A stretch of DNA of 64,000 nucleotides from Nymphaea colorata (GCF_008831285.2 NC_045151.1:12138571-12202570); one strand, 5' to 3'; numbered from the stretch's first letter, positions 1 to 12,995 are shown. Made by a program: numbers and translations. The notes: generated by a model not told the origin, from the letters alone.

Positions 1-478
1 TATACTATATGTTATATTGTACAATATATAATATATGTTATATACATATTTTATGTTATATTGTATAAAATATAATAAACATATAACACTATATATACAT
101 TAGAAGTTATTACGTATAACATACTTTATACACGTATTATAATGCATAATGTATAATGTCTATTAAGGATATATTACTAGAACAGTAATGTATATGTATA
201 ATATACAATATATTATATTATGTATTATATGTCAAACGTATGATATGTATGATACATGTTATTGTATATATATAATACCAATAACATCTATTCTACTAAT
301 ATATTATATAATATACATATATTATACATGTAATATTATACCACATATGTATGTACATATATATTACATATTGTATGATAATATATATGTGTACGTCTGA
401 TATTACATATTTGTTATATAGTACATATATGTACATATATATGTCATGTTTGTATATGTTATATATATTATATTTTAA

Positions 479-555
<77 letters not shown>

Positions 556-600
556 TCACAACTGCAGTCTTTGGCTCCACTGAAGCAATGTTAAGAGGCT
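1..600. repeat. TA-rich microsatellite island
   Basis: This stretch is almost only A and T, built from TATA, TATG and TACA steps, with an uninterrupted (TA)n run at about 484-553. Open frames here are Tyr/Ile strings read from the repeat and are not genes. Confidence 0.9.
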
Positions 601-1432
601 TAACATAAACATTACGCTTAACAAAAAATTTTGAAACTGCAACATACCTACAAGATGATCTCTATATCAAATCACTAAGTTTGATAAATTTTGAATCATG
701 TAATTTGACAATGCTAAGGCATACATGCAAAAACAAACAATGTGGGCAAGGAGGTGAAGAGCATTGAAACATGAAAGGGTTTCCTTGTTGAAACCTACCA
801 AAACTTATAAGTCTGGAACCATTCTGCCATACCTGTTGTCCCACAAACAATTCTCATTCGTCAAAGATTGACAAAAAAAAACTTTTCTGCTTGAACAAAT
901 TCGGCACTTACAAGTGTTGCAGGATCTTTTGGGATGAAAACTTGCACACTATACACCTAAACTGAACCATCTTTAAGTTCCTCCTGTATGCCTGCATCAT
1001 TTTGAGGGAACAAAACTCAGTGACCACCTGAAATTCACCAATTCCACAAGAATATATACACAAATAACAACACTTGGACGCTTATTTGTGAATGTTGATC
1101 ATGTTCGGCAAGCCATTTAAGAAGGCCAAGTGCCACAATATCGCCAACTTGAAGCCACAAGTCATTTCAGAAAATTTTGGGAGCACAAATCCATGTCAAG
1201 TGAAAATCCCCACCCAAGGACTTATGCGAGTAAGGACTAGCCAAATACATTATAACATTGTATAGAAGTTTGGATCACCAGATGAATCGGGAATAACTTG
1301 GCAAGCTAGCATCAATAACTACTTGGAAATAACTGCAAGCCAGCATAGGTCATCCCAATACTTATTTGATAAGCCAAACTCTCATTGTGACCGAATCACA
1401 TGAGCACAGGTACAGGTTTGGTCATGATCATT
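601..1432. other. Non-coding, nothing recognised
   Basis: The composition is ordinary plant intergenic or intronic sequence. There is no open frame with a recognisable domain, no RNA gene and no clear repeat structure. It may be intron of the CAO-like gene that lies at higher coordinates on the minus strand, but nothing here proves that. Confidence 0.5.
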
Positions 1433-1700
1433 CACGGGCTTTAAAAGGCGAGGTAGGTTTTTCTCAGGTATAATATGCCAAAATCGAAAAATCTTGGTAA
1501 AGTTTCTGAAAAAAAAAATAAAACCTAAAAAGAAAATGCAAAAATAAATGGAGTATAAAAAAATAAAAAATGCCAAAAAAATGTGTTGTTTTATGTTTTT
1601 TGGCAGTTTTTTCATTTGGCATATGTTTCAAAAAAATGGTTTTTTTCGCTGACCTATTTTTTGAACTATAAAATGGGTTTTATGCGACAATGGGACATAG
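1433..1700 (+). repeat. Dispersed repeat, copy without hAT insertion
   Basis: This segment is a diverged copy of 52363-53370. Shared blocks include a 'TCTC(A/G)GGTATAATA' stretch, A-rich runs, 'GACCTATTTTT' and 'AAATGGG(G)TTTTAT'. The copy at 52 kb is interrupted by a 759-bp transposon. Here the corresponding octamer ACTATAAA (1665-1672) is intact, so this is the empty site. The family itself is not identified. Confidence 0.7.
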
Positions 1701-2632
1701 GCATGGCAATTTTAGTAAATGTGGATACAGGGATATGGAAAAGTATACGTACATATGAAGATAGAAATACTTAAAATATGTGTGTATGTGTGTGTGTATA
1801 AGTAGAATTTGTTATTGTATTTGAGAGTTTTCGCAAATTTGCAAGTTCTATTCACCTCCACCATATCCACTTGCAGTTAGCTAAAATCCAAGAATATGGT
1901 GCGGAATAAGCAGAGTTTCTCATACGCAATTTCAGATGTTCCTGACGTATAATTTCCATAAAGCAGTGACCCTCATACACCTGCTACCAGCAGGGCATGC
2001 TATGGTACTACATTCAGTATATTAAAGAAACAGATAGGAGTGCATACTTTTTATACAATATCCAAAAAATTAGAGAACCAAAAGATTAGGGAAAAACAAG
2101 GGTATCAAAACGTTCCTTGAAGAAAGTTTGTCTTACAAGTTCTAAAGCAATCAGAAAACAGGAACAAAAAAAAAATCAACTGAAGGAGAGACAAAAAAAT
2201 GAACCCAATGACAGATGCAACTAATGCTACAGAAGATGTTAATCAAGAACAACGGAATCAATCTTCTACGAATCAATCCAGCACTAAAAGATCTATACCA
2301 AGCCATGTTGGAATGCACAGGGCTTTCCAGGTGCATTTGCATAGATCTACTACTGTGACTGTCCTGATATTGCTAAAGAAACATATGAGAGGAAACATTT
2401 GTCCATTGCTGCACTGCAGCTCATATTCGCAGACAGCAGAAAACCACAACGACAGAAAAGTAACACAACAATCGTGGTCCTTTGATTGTCAAATGATCTA
2501 CGAAGTCTAACGTTCTTGCAGTTCTTGAAGTGTTTGAAATAATTAAACTAGTCTGATATGAGGAAGGAGTTCAGCTGCAGAAGGAAAATCAATCTGAACT
2601 TATTAGTTTGTTCATCAAGTAGCATTGTTTAC
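1701..2632. other. Non-coding, possible intron of CAO-like gene
   Basis: No exon is recognised on either strand. It lies immediately downstream, on the minus strand, of the splice donor of the CAO-like exon at 2633-2798, so it would be intron if that gene is intact. The next CAO exons were looked for here and in the stretch down to position 1 and were not found. Confidence 0.4.
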
Positions 2633-2798
2633 CATATTGTCATCTTTAACGTCATTTGAGAAAGCCACAGGATACCAGAAGTTCTTTAATCTTGGATGAT
2701 ATTTTTGTACAGGTCCTGACATGTTCAAACTTCTTCTTGCAGTCCGGGGTCTGGCAATGTCATTACATGCACATGAAGTGCTTGGAGAGAGAGACAAC
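2633..2798 (-). CDS. CAO: Exon of chlorophyllide a oxygenase-like gene (partial)
   Basis: Chlorophyllide a oxygenase is a chloroplast Rieske/mononuclear-iron enzyme that converts chlorophyllide a to chlorophyllide b. This 166-nt minus-strand exon reads through the linker into the start of the Rieske domain. The diagnostic words are SLNMSGPVQ, then YHPRLKNFWYPVAF, then DVKDDNM. The exon is bounded by an AG acceptor (2799-2800) and a GT donor just after the ATG codon (2631-2632), consistent with an exon edge beyond '(D)TM' in this family. The Cys/His cluster of the Rieske centre would lie in the next exon, which was not found. Other CAO exons were not seen on either side. It is therefore either one exon of a gene with very large TA-rich introns running off the window start, or an isolated fragment. 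The family call rests on remembered motifs; a related Rieske oxygenase is the alternative. Confidence 0.65.
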
Positions 2799-2869
2799 CT
2801 ATCAGATTCTGGGATGTCTATTTTATATCCTTATATATAATACATATATATTTTATGTCATGAGATGTT

Positions 2870-3234
2870 AACAAATATATATATATATGTTATATATATA
2901 TATATAAATAATAAATACATTTATGCACACATGTATATGCGTACATACATACATAACATGTATATATATACGTATGTGTTCAGTTACATATATTGTAAAC
3001 AATATGTATATGTGTATGAAATGTAAGTATATATTATATGTATTGCATAATGTATATATTGTACATATGTACATATACATGTATGTACATTAACAACACA
3101 TGTATAACATGTTGTACATATACACGATACATATGTATATATAAGACGTATGTATATATACATATATATGATATGCATATTCAACACACATACACACACA
3201 CACACATACACACACACACACACAAACACACACA

Positions 3235-3296
<62 letters not shown>

Positions 3297-3652
3297 GTAC
3301 GTAACTATATCTACATAATAACACTCTATATTGCATTATATATGTTATGCATATATAATGTAGTACATTATATATTACATTGTACATGATAATATGTACA
3401 TATTATAATACATATGTCTACATTATACAATATGCAGTATATGTTGTATGTGAAACATTTTACAACATATATATAGTATATGCTATAAATATAACATATG
3501 TGATTACATATTATATGTGTACATCTGTACGTGCACACATATATATATATATATGTTTTATAGTAACAGATGCATGTTATAATTTATGTACGATATAGAT
3601 ATGTACATGTGTATATGTATATGTTACATATATATTATTTATTATATGTACG

Positions 3653-3706
<54 letters not shown>

Positions 3707-3908
3707 CATTACATATTTGTTATATAGTACATATACATGCCATGTGTGTATGTTATATACGTTTTCTGTCTTAATATATTATATATATATATATATATAT
3801 ATACATATATGTATTATATATGCATGGTAGATGTCATACATAAATGTGCATGTATCTATATAGATATATAGCACAAATAATTCAAACCAAAAAATTAAAT
3901 AAATTTCC

Positions 3909-3976
<68 letters not shown>
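2870..3976. repeat. TA/CA microsatellite island
   Basis: The main runs are (CA)n at 3183-3237 followed directly by (TA)n at 3238-3294, (TA)n at about 3655-3702 and 3779-3804, and (TA)n at 3912-3959 followed by (GA)n at 3960-3976. The sequence between them is degenerate TATG/TACA. Tyr/Ile/Thr/His strings in all frames are artefacts. Confidence 0.9.
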
Positions 3977-3977
<1 letters not shown>

Positions 3978-4650
3978 AACCACAACCAGCTTCAAACAGA
4001 TTGATGACATGTAGATAGATAGCTAAAAGAGCTTAAAGCCAACTCCACCTTCCACAGACTTTGGCGAAAGCAGGTTGACAGAGACTATGGAACTTGAACA
4101 TGTACATGATAACACTCAGAAAACAAATATAGCAGACCTATTTCTAGTACTCTTTTCAACGCCATTCTTTTCATCTTTGATATCTTTACCAATTATAGCA
4201 GCATCAATAGCGCCCTTATTATCTTCCCAATTTCTCCTTCCCATACAACCTTGGTAACTTAAAATCAAGACCACATTTTATCAGTAGAGAGCCTCTCAAA
4301 AAGTAACACTTACAAGTAACCCATGCACCACAAATTTGACTAAACATAGGATATTCATAATTGGGTAGTATGATAGTCAGTTGCAGAAGGATGTAATTGA
4401 TACTTATCCACTGAATGTGATTAAACTGGAAAATAATAAAACAAAAAGACAGACAGCCATGTACATTCTCTTTCACGATCATCAATTCTTGTCTTTAGAA
4501 TTTTACTATTGTAAAAAATCTACTCTATCGCTAAAAAGTGTGGCCAAGCAAGTGTCCCCGCAAATGCACCTTTAGCAGTAGTTTTTAACGACATAAAATT
4601 TTTCAAAAAAAAAAAAGAACCATCCTAGTACAGATATAACCTGTTGTTTT
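3977..4650. other. Non-coding, nothing recognised
   Basis: A short minus-strand open stretch around 4110-4250 has normal amino-acid composition and could be an exon, but it matches no family I know and has no convincing pair of splice sites. Nothing else was seen. Confidence 0.4.
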
Positions 4651-4653
4651 CAA

Positions 4654-4700
4654 TATATATATATATATCTCTCTCTCTATATATATATATATATAATATT

Positions 4701-4741
<41 letters not shown>

Positions 4742-4872
4742 GCAAATGTACATATCCATAGCATATTATACATATATATATGTACTATATTCTTCGTACA
4801 AACATATAGGTATTCCATTTATACATATATGTGAATACTTTGTGTACACATGTAATATATGCACTATATTAT
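4654..4872. repeat. TA microsatellite at LINE 5' junction
   Basis: There are (TA)n and (CT)n runs at 4654-4680 and a (TA)n run at about 4705-4736, then TA-rich sequence that ends where the LINE reading frame begins. Confidence 0.8.
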
Positions 4873-4893
4873 AAGTATACAAGTATACATACC

Positions 4894-5643
4894 TTGCGAC
4901 TTGCACCACTTATGCCAGCTATCATCAACCCCTTTCAGGTTGCATTCATCAAGGGTCGGCGTTTGCATGACGCTGTCGTCCTTGCCAATGAGGTTGTTCA
5001 TTCCCTTTACTGTTTGCGTCTTCCCTCATTCATCCTTAAGTTGGACATTTCCAAGGCCTTTGATTCGGTTAGTTGGGAGTTCCTTTCTGACCTCCTCACT
5101 CGTCTTGCTTTTGGTCCGTCATTTCATCAGTGGATCCTCTCGCTTGTCACTGGGGCCCAGCTTGCGGTCTCCTTCAATGGGTTGTATGGCGAATTTTTTT
5201 GTCTTCGTCGCGGCCTCCGACAGGGTTGTCCGCTATCACCTTTGTTTTTCAACTTACTTGTCGAGTGCTTTTCTGCCTTATTTCGTCATGCGATTGTCGT
5301 TGGTTTCATAACTCCACATTCACTACCTCACTTGCAGGCCTTCTCCACCCTCTAATATGCAGATGATTTTCTCTTGTTTGGCACTGCTTCTCGCCAACAG
5401 ATTGTGAGAACTTGGCTCATCCTTCGAGTTTTTGAGCTCGTCTCTGGTCTTTCTATTAATTCCTCGAAGTGTCACCTTTCTCTCATTCACGCAGATCAGG
5501 CCACGATGCTTCTTGCGGAAGCTTGTTTTGGGTGTAAGGTTGCTGGCCTGCCCATGGACTACTTGGGTCTTCAGATTACATTGTCGCCTCCTACGCCATC
5601 CTTTTGGATGGTGTGGAGAAGAAGCTGTCGGATCGCCTCCATT
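4894..5643 (+). pseudogene. LINE reverse transcriptase fragment
   Basis: RT motifs run in order: AFIKGRRLHDAVVLANEV, then LKLDISKAFDSVSW (first catalytic Asp), then the LRQGCPLSPLFFNL block, then the YADDF active-site box at 5356-5370. The codon immediately before YADD is TAA (5353-5355). Family members usually have Gln there, so a CAA-to-TAA transition, typical of cytosine-methylation decay, is likely. After the box the frame continues with GLSINSSKC and DYLGLQI. A frameshift follows near 5600 and a stop near 5650. Not functional. Confidence 0.9.
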
Positions 5644-6184
5644 GTTGGTAGGGAAAGCTGCTTTCCCTACCAGGACGTATTACCCTTGCTAAGCGGTTGT
5701 ACTGAGAAGGTTTGACAAGATCATTCGTAATTTTATTTGGGATGGTGATCGCCCTTTAGATTGTCTTGCGCGTTGGGATATGGTTGCCCTTCCGCGTCTT
5801 CTTGGGGGTGCTGGGATTACCAACCTTAGTCGGGTGTGTGAGTCCTCTTTATGTTCTTGGTGGTGGCGTCTGGTAACTGAGTTTTCTCCCATCTCCCTTT
5901 TCATTTGTTCCAAATATGACATGTCTTCCCCTAGTTATTGGAATATTTCCATCTCTCACACCTCTCCTTCACACTTTTGGAGCGGTCTGCTTTCTGTCCT
6001 TCCTCTTTTCCTCCGCCTTGCTGACCTCCCACCGCTCGCCCCCCCTTCCTGGCCTCTCTCGTCTTCCCGTGAATTCACTTTTTCTTCTTGTTATCTGGCC
6101 TCCTTTGGTTCTTCCGTTGCATCGCTTCCACCCCGGTCTCTTTGGTCTCCTGGTCCCTCTTCTCGTGCTGTTGCTTTTGCCTGA

Positions 6185-6598
6185 CTTCTCCTTGCTGGTC
6201 ACATCAATACTTTTGACCACTTACAGCGTCTTGGTATTAGTTTAGCTAACCAATGTCCCCTCTGTCTCGCCGCGATTGAGTCTCGGGTTCACCTTGTTAC
6301 CTCTTGTCCTTTCTTCTATAGTGTCCTTACCTCTGCATGGCCTTCTTTCGTTAACAACCTCCCAAACCCACCATCCATTCGCCTTTTTTCCCTCTTTTGT
6401 CCTTCTTCTCACCTGTCTTTTACCTGGGGTCGTGTTTGGAGGTTGTGGCTCATTTCTTCTTGGTGGCGCATTTGGGAAGAGCGCAACAACAGGGTATTCA
6501 GGGACACCCCATCGTCGGAGTATGTGGCACGCCTTGTGCAGGGAGATGTTCACTTTGCTATTCGGCTACGACGCCGTCCTTCGTCTACTGCTGGGTGA
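6185..6598 (+). pseudogene. LINE C-terminal zf-RVT domain
   Basis: The frame restored after several shifts reads a CPLC...H...C zinc-binding cluster (first Cys codon at 6254), then a Trp-rich stretch (WGRVWRLWLISSWW) and IWEERNNRVF, the standard end of plant LINE ORF2 proteins. It stops with TGA at 6596-6598. This is a decayed copy that shows the element kept its true 3' end. Confidence 0.85.
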
Positions 6599-6780
6599 CT
6601 CTGCTGTTCCGTCTGTCCACTCTCTCTCCACCTCTCTTATTACGTTTATTGTGATACTAACTTGTATATTCTCTTCTTATATTTCGTTTCTGCGGTTTGC
6701 TTATGTACTTAGGGGACTTCTTGTCCCCAAATTTTGCTATATATTTCCATTTTGTTGGCTCTCTCTCTCTATACATACAT

Positions 6781-6862
6781 ATATATATATATATATATAC
6801 ACACACGCACGACAATATAAAATGTGAACGAGTAAAATGGGAATTTTGGTGGGCATCCGGCT

Positions 6863-6900
<38 letters not shown>

Positions 6901-7779
6901 CACCAGCCACGCATTTTAACATGTGCTTCCAGTTTTAACATGCTCATGATGAATCGACTTTACACATAAAGCTGGGCATACAAGGAATCTTTTCCCGAAC
7001 TAGACTTTACTTGGGCTAAAACAAGAGTGGAACCAAGTGCTCATCTTGCTTCCAGGAAACAAACACACCAACTTTCCAAATTAATTTGGAGCTAAGATTT
7101 AAAGCCTAAATAGGATTCACAGCTAAACAGGAGTTCACTTCTTTCACTATCGGGTTGTTCATTTTAAAACGAGTAGGATTCCAAATTTTAAGTGGTTTTT
7201 CTCATCAGTGAAATTGCCGTGAGATTTCAGTTTTAGCTGAGCCTTTGCAAGTTATATCTTGTTGTCTTCACTGACTATCTGTCTGATATGTTTTATAGAC
7301 TAATGATTTGGAGCTCGTCCGATAGCTTCTTTGGTTAGATTGTAGTAGTAACGACCGAACTGCGATAAATGAAACAAGAACAAAAGCAAGAAATTGACAG
7401 CAAAACCAAAAGAGAAGAAAATTGTGCATACTGTTGTAATCTTTTTGTTTAAGAGGGGCACACTATGAGCCCCAAAGATAAAAATGGTAGGCGCATTTTA
7501 CTTTTCCATGGGTATAAAAACACATGCACACATCACATTTTCATTGTAATCAAAATACCATTGGAGTTCATTAGTATTACATTTTGCTTCTCTGGAAAAT
7601 TTTGCATTAATGAATAGAATAAGTTGGAGTAGTCATAGAACTGACAACTTCATCCTCAAAAGTGACTTAACTCCTTTTACGTTAGACCTGAAATCACAAC
7701 ATCTATTAATATGATGCTCCCAAATTATTCCAAAAGAATAAACAACTATGGTGACATCTATTTCTTTTTCTTCCACAAG
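6781..7779. other. TA runs then non-coding sequence
   Basis: There are (TA)n runs at about 6780-6800 and 6868-6897. From 6900 on the sequence is ordinary non-coding plant DNA with no recognised exon, RNA gene or repeat. Confidence 0.6.
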
Positions 7780-8805
7780 TAGGATGAACCCAACTCATGT
7801 GACATAGTGTATTAAGAAATATCCAGAAATGTTAGCAGCCAGGAAAAAAGAGAGGAGGAAGGAGGGGCTAGAATATCACGTCTTCAATGAGAAATAAGTG
7901 ATCAGCTTCATTTCTTATTAAAAAAGATTGCCCTAATTGGCCAAGTAACATAATAACCTTATGAAGAATGGATATTTACATAAGTGTACACATGTAGGAC
8001 TAGATTGTATACAAAATAATCAAAACAACAATATACAAAGAATGTGAACGTAAGTTGACATTGTGATACACCTTCTAGAAAAGCACCCCATCCTGAGATC
8101 AAAATGGCCCTAGTACCATGTGAGCTCCAAATATGTTGACAAAAGAAAATGAGAGAAGAGGAAAGAGATGCCAAAATATATTCAAATGAAAGCAATGGTT
8201 CTCTGTTTCATTACTTATATAAAAAGAGCATCGTAGTAATTGACCAATTACAGTAATGCCTTAATGAAGAAAGAGTACTTACATAATGTGTATACATGTA
8301 ATACGTGGATGGGATTGGATTCAAACCAAAATCTCAAAAATAAAAGACAAACAATATTCACAAACTAATATACGTGTCTCCTAACAAAGTGAACCTAACT
8401 CGGCCATGCGCAAGCTGTTAATATGTCTTTTTGTTGTTTTGCCATCAGCTGACTAGATATCCATAAAATAAAAGTAGACATTGAGAAATAAGAAATAGAA
8501 CACTGTAGTCACTGCCAGTATTATCTATTGAAGAACTAAATTGGCACAGAAAGCAATCCTTTTAGGAGTAGTAAATAAGTAATATGACATTGTCAATAAA
8601 CAATAACTTGTCGACATTTTACTATTGTTCAGCCATCGCTTGACTGGACACCAAATGCAACATGGGTAGACATTAAGAAACAAGAAATACAACATTGTAG
8701 TTACTACAAGTGTTTTCTATGGAGATAGACACTGACAGAAAAAGCACTTATTATTTAATACTAAATCAGTTAGATCACATGTCAAAAAATAACTTGCTGA
8801 AATTT
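7780..8805. repeat. Old internal tandem repeats at start of 5-kb unit
   Basis: Two diverged tandem pairs are visible. The first has a period near 305 bp (about 7780-8085 and 8085-8390), sharing a purine-rich block, then 'AATTG(G/A)CCAA' and 'TGAAGAA...TTACATAA'. The second has a period near 200 bp (about 8400-8600 and 8600-8805), sharing 'GTAGACATT(G/A)AGAAA(T/C)AAGAAAT', 'GTAGT(C/T)ACT' and 'AATAACTTG'. They predate the larger duplication because the same structure recurs in the second copy from 13297. Confidence 0.65.
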
Positions 8806-9748
8806 TGAACTGGAAAAAGAAAAACGGAACCTTAGGTTGCAGACCATATTATTACGTTTAGAACTAAGCAGAGGATATAAAAGAAGACAAGGTAAAGGGG
8901 CATGAATTGGAACAATCACCTTTTGAGCCCAACAATTGTGCTGATAGCATGATGGTCTAGGAGTTCAGCAAGTGCATAAAGCTTAATAGCAAACAGCTAC
9001 TAGTGCAATCAGGTAAGCATTGACAATGATGGAAGATAAATCAAAAGAGTCAAGAGACATTAACCCTAATACCCAAGAGTAACAAGGAGACTGTAAACAA
9101 TGAAAAGGCTCTTACGTAATAGAAAAATATATAACCCCAACTAAAGAAGAAGCATGGTGACATTTGCATTAAACGAAATGGTAAATATCTAAGACCATCA
9201 TTCTTAAAGTGTGTGCAGATGACGCATATATGGGAATAACTTGCACATACTTCAGAAAAATTGGCAGCACAAATTCACAGTTACAACTCCAAAAGATAAG
9301 GGATTACTTGGGGAGTGTATGTTATAAACCAAGATAGAAGTCTCATCATTTGGAGACCTTCTTGACCTTTCGCTCCTGGAAGATCTTACTAGAAAAAAAA
9401 AGTATTACTTAATACCTGTCCTTTGCAAAGCTAGAAACATGTGTGAGTGAATAAGAATTGATCTTCAAACTTATGCATGATCTCATATGTATGGTATACC
9501 ACTATTGTTACCATATATATGGTGTATAACATTAACTGTATTATGGGCTTATCATAATAACGTATATAGCCTGCACTATGTAATATATCATGTATAACTA
9601 GTGTAATCTGTTATAGTCTATGGTGCCTATCTCTATTGGGTTGATGCCAATAGAGACAAGCACTATTATATGGCTGTACATAATCCATATACACATATAT
9701 GTATATATGCACTATATACTATTACATACAATTAGGGTACCTATACAG

Positions 9749-9791
<43 letters not shown>

Positions 9792-11160
9792 CATATGGTC
9801 ATTAATGTACAGTATGGGTTGTTGTTACATATTGTAACCCAAATGATAGGTACAAACAATGACCATGTTAATCTTTATGGTACCATAGTACAACTTTCCC
9901 ATAAGCTCATGATATACAGGTAACAATGGCTGATGATATTGCATAAAAGCCCATTGTAGTAACCTATATTGTTTGTGCTAAGGGCACTACTAGTAATATG
10001 AACACTCATGCCATACAAAGGGTTATAGGTAACCTCTTTTAATGGGCAAGGTCATATGGTAAGGTATAGTTAAATAGGGTAACTATTATTGTACGATATA
10101 CTGTTATATTAGACGTACATATAATACTGTTATTATATACGTACATATAATAGTTATTATGCACTACATGTATAGTGCATATGAACATTTATAATGGTCC
10201 AGTAGTGCCCCTATACATTAATGACACTGCTACTAATATACTATATGTTACATATATTTTAATTATGAAACCTTAGGGTTGAGGCGCACGCGTCCCTGTG
10301 AGCCTCATTTGGTAGAGCCTCATTTGGTAGAAGCGTACGCCTCATGGACAGTTTAGCTTTTTTAATTAAAAAAATTAAAATTAAATAAAAATAGTCAAAC
10401 TTCACACATAGCCTCTAATTAACCACGTTTGTATCCCTAAATCCCCTATTTTCAATCCAAATAACATGTGAAATTCAACCACCGTTGCTGCACACTGTGA
10501 AATTGCAAGAGGTTGGAGGCTGGAACTGTGGCTGGTGGAAGTTTGGAGCCATCGCCCAACGTCAGAAATCCTTTGCAAATCCTTTGCAACTGTAAGTTTC
10601 TTTGAATCTCTTTCTCTCCATGTTTGATATGTTCCTCTTTGAGTCTCTTTCTCTCCATGGCTGGTGCTGACCATGGCCACCCTCTCGCTCCCTCAGCTCT
10701 CTGGTGGCCAGAGATGCCGTCTGTCGGCGTATGTTGCTGAGTGCAAACGGTGAAGAAATTTTACAACGAAAAGAAAATGGGTTTTCCGCCAAACAGCCCT
10801 TGCCTTATGGCTTTGTTGCAAAATGGTATCTGAACTTGTGTGGTTTGCAAATTAGTACCGATCTTCATATCTTGGGTGTATTTCCTTCTTCTTTAATCTA
10901 GCTCTATCTTTCCTGTATGTGTCGCCCCATTTCCTGTACACCTCGCCAAGCATTGGTGGTATTTAAGGGTTTGCATTTGTTGTGTGTTGTTCTTTATTGA
11001 TATGCTTAGTATTGTAGTTGTATAAATATTATATAATTCACAAATTTATCCGTGAAGCATACGCTCCAATTAACGCCTTGCCTCATCTCATGAGAGGCTC
11101 AACTTCTTGCATCAATTTCTGGCCTTTTACAACATTACTCAAAATAACAGTGATAGGTCT

Positions 11161-11220
<60 letters not shown>

Positions 11221-11811
11221 ACCCCTATACAGTAACATAATATGGTTATATTTAGGTCCTACCATACAATATGCACCAATAATGTTCATGAACGTATGTG
11301 CCGAAAATAACTAACCAGTTACATATATATACTTAGTATTGTAACTGATGGACTACAAAACGTACTATACATGTACTCTATCATATTATTAACAAAGATA
11401 CTGACAATAAGCAGTATCTTATAATATGTATATAGTTCATATGATCTTTACACTGATAGGTTCTCCAAGGATACAGACACAGTATATGCTTACACTACCC
11501 TCTAATCATAATCTGTGAACCTCATTGGGGATACATCACAAACTATACCTTTCACCCTTTGCAATGTTTATTTTTCCAGACTAATTATTATATTATATAC
11601 ATATAATATATTACATGTATAGTAATACACATTATAACATGTATAGTATTATGTACATGTATACAACACATGGTAAGAGAATATTTAAAAAAATACATTA
11701 TATAACATATGTATTATATAATGTGTACATACAAATGTACATACATATTTCTACAATAATATACATACACACACATTTATATATATATATATACATACAT
11801 ATATATATATC

Positions 11812-11902
<91 letters not shown>

Positions 11903-12995
11903 ATATATAGTACACATATATCATGTATATATGTATATAATATAACAAGTGCATACATATATGTATATATGTACATTTACATGTTACATATATTATACAT
12001 GCATAATAAAGGTAACATATTTCAATATATACATACTAATGTAATATACATGTGATACACGTATATAGTATTGATGTACTACATTATAATATATAAATAG
12101 TAGCAATGACTATAATACGATAAGGACTTCACCATACAAAGGGTATATGCCTAAGACCTATGCCTGTAAATATATGCCATTATATGTATTTGCTAAACCC
12201 CTACGATATGGTATGAACAAGCATAAGATTATATGTATATAATATGTTATTACTATTACCAAAACATATGTACACAGGGTAATATAATAATAGTACACAG
12301 CATGGTAAGGTAATTACAACCTTAATATATACCCATGTTAGTGCACAATGAGCTACTTCTAGGCATAACATGCATGTTATAATCCAGTAACATACGGTCC
12401 TCACTTATGAACTACAATGTATGAGTTCACCTTTGTATTATAGTACTAATCTGGTATAAATGGTAAGGATAAGTTGTACATTATAGGATATATATGTGAT
12501 AACTATAATGTACAACATGTACATTATATGGGACCTAACGAGCTAATATTCACATTGCCCTTGTATACTTATAGTATATGTTTGTTATAACATATACTAC
12601 AAGTATTAAGGCATTGAGTATGCCCATAACATATACTATAACATAGTACTATATTATAACATAATGTACCTATGATGCTTTGTTATATATACAAATAACA
12701 CTATGCAATACCCATATACAGCTATTATAGTGTATATTTATACAGAGGTACTGGCCATAACAGGGGGGTCTATGTGCCCCTATATTATACATCATAGTAC
12801 TGTGTGCAGTACTGTACATTGCACTACATATAATCCTTCTTGGTTTAGGGTAATCACACCTATATATGTATTTGTCAGCTAATATATGGCTGTAAAGTAT
12901 ATGGTCAACTATATAATAACATTATAGAGGTGATATACCCTTTGTTTGTTACATTAACTACACAACCACTTGTAGAGTTAGACCCTATAAGTGGC
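7887..12995 (+). repeat. 5.1-kb AT-rich tandem duplication, copy A
   Basis: The 5.1 kb from 7887 recurs in the same orientation from 13297, mostly in the mid-90s percent identical by eye. The unit runs as follows: repetitive non-coding sequence (to ~9480), very AT-rich DNA full of short palindromes (9480-10260), a less AT-rich segment (10270-11150) with runs such as GCGCACGCGTCC, then AT-rich DNA again. (TA)n tracts at 9752-9789, 11163-11220 and 11819-11889 differ in length from copy B. Copy A also carries a 15-bp local duplication (GAGCCTCATTTGGTA, about 10299-10328) that B lacks. No long ORF is conserved. Short frames at 10.4-10.9 kb are present in both copies but match nothing known. Confidence 0.9.

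Larger units (their letters stand above)
4873..6780 (+). mobile_element. 5'-truncated L1-type LINE
   Basis: This is the 3' part of a plant non-LTR retrotransposon: a reverse transcriptase core, a connecting region and a C-terminal zf-RVT (Cys-Cys-His-Cys) domain. It has no LTRs, and it opens abruptly inside the RT domain, as expected for incomplete reverse transcription. A full-length plant L1 ORF2 is well over 1000 residues, so roughly half is missing. The 3' flank carries a short GC-rich hairpin-like end (TTAGGGGAC...GTCCCC near 6708-6728) and then (TA)n. The base composition is much richer in C and T than its neighbours. Stop codons and frameshifts show it is dead. Target-site duplications could not be defined in the TA-rich flanks. 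Confidence 0.9.

Noticed and set aside
188-608. Open frames on both strands coding Tyr/Ile-rich peptides
   Set aside because: They are direct readings of TATA/TACA simple sequence, and equivalent frames open on the opposite strand. The same holds for the frames at 2868-3830, 6657-6969, 9620-9923, 11615-12055 and 32804-33139.
10402-10901. Several 65-90 codon frames in the GC-richer island of copy A, with equivalents at 15851-16279 in copy B
   Set aside because: They overlap on both strands, change length between copies by frameshift and show no motif. Conservation reflects the recent duplication and not coding constraint.
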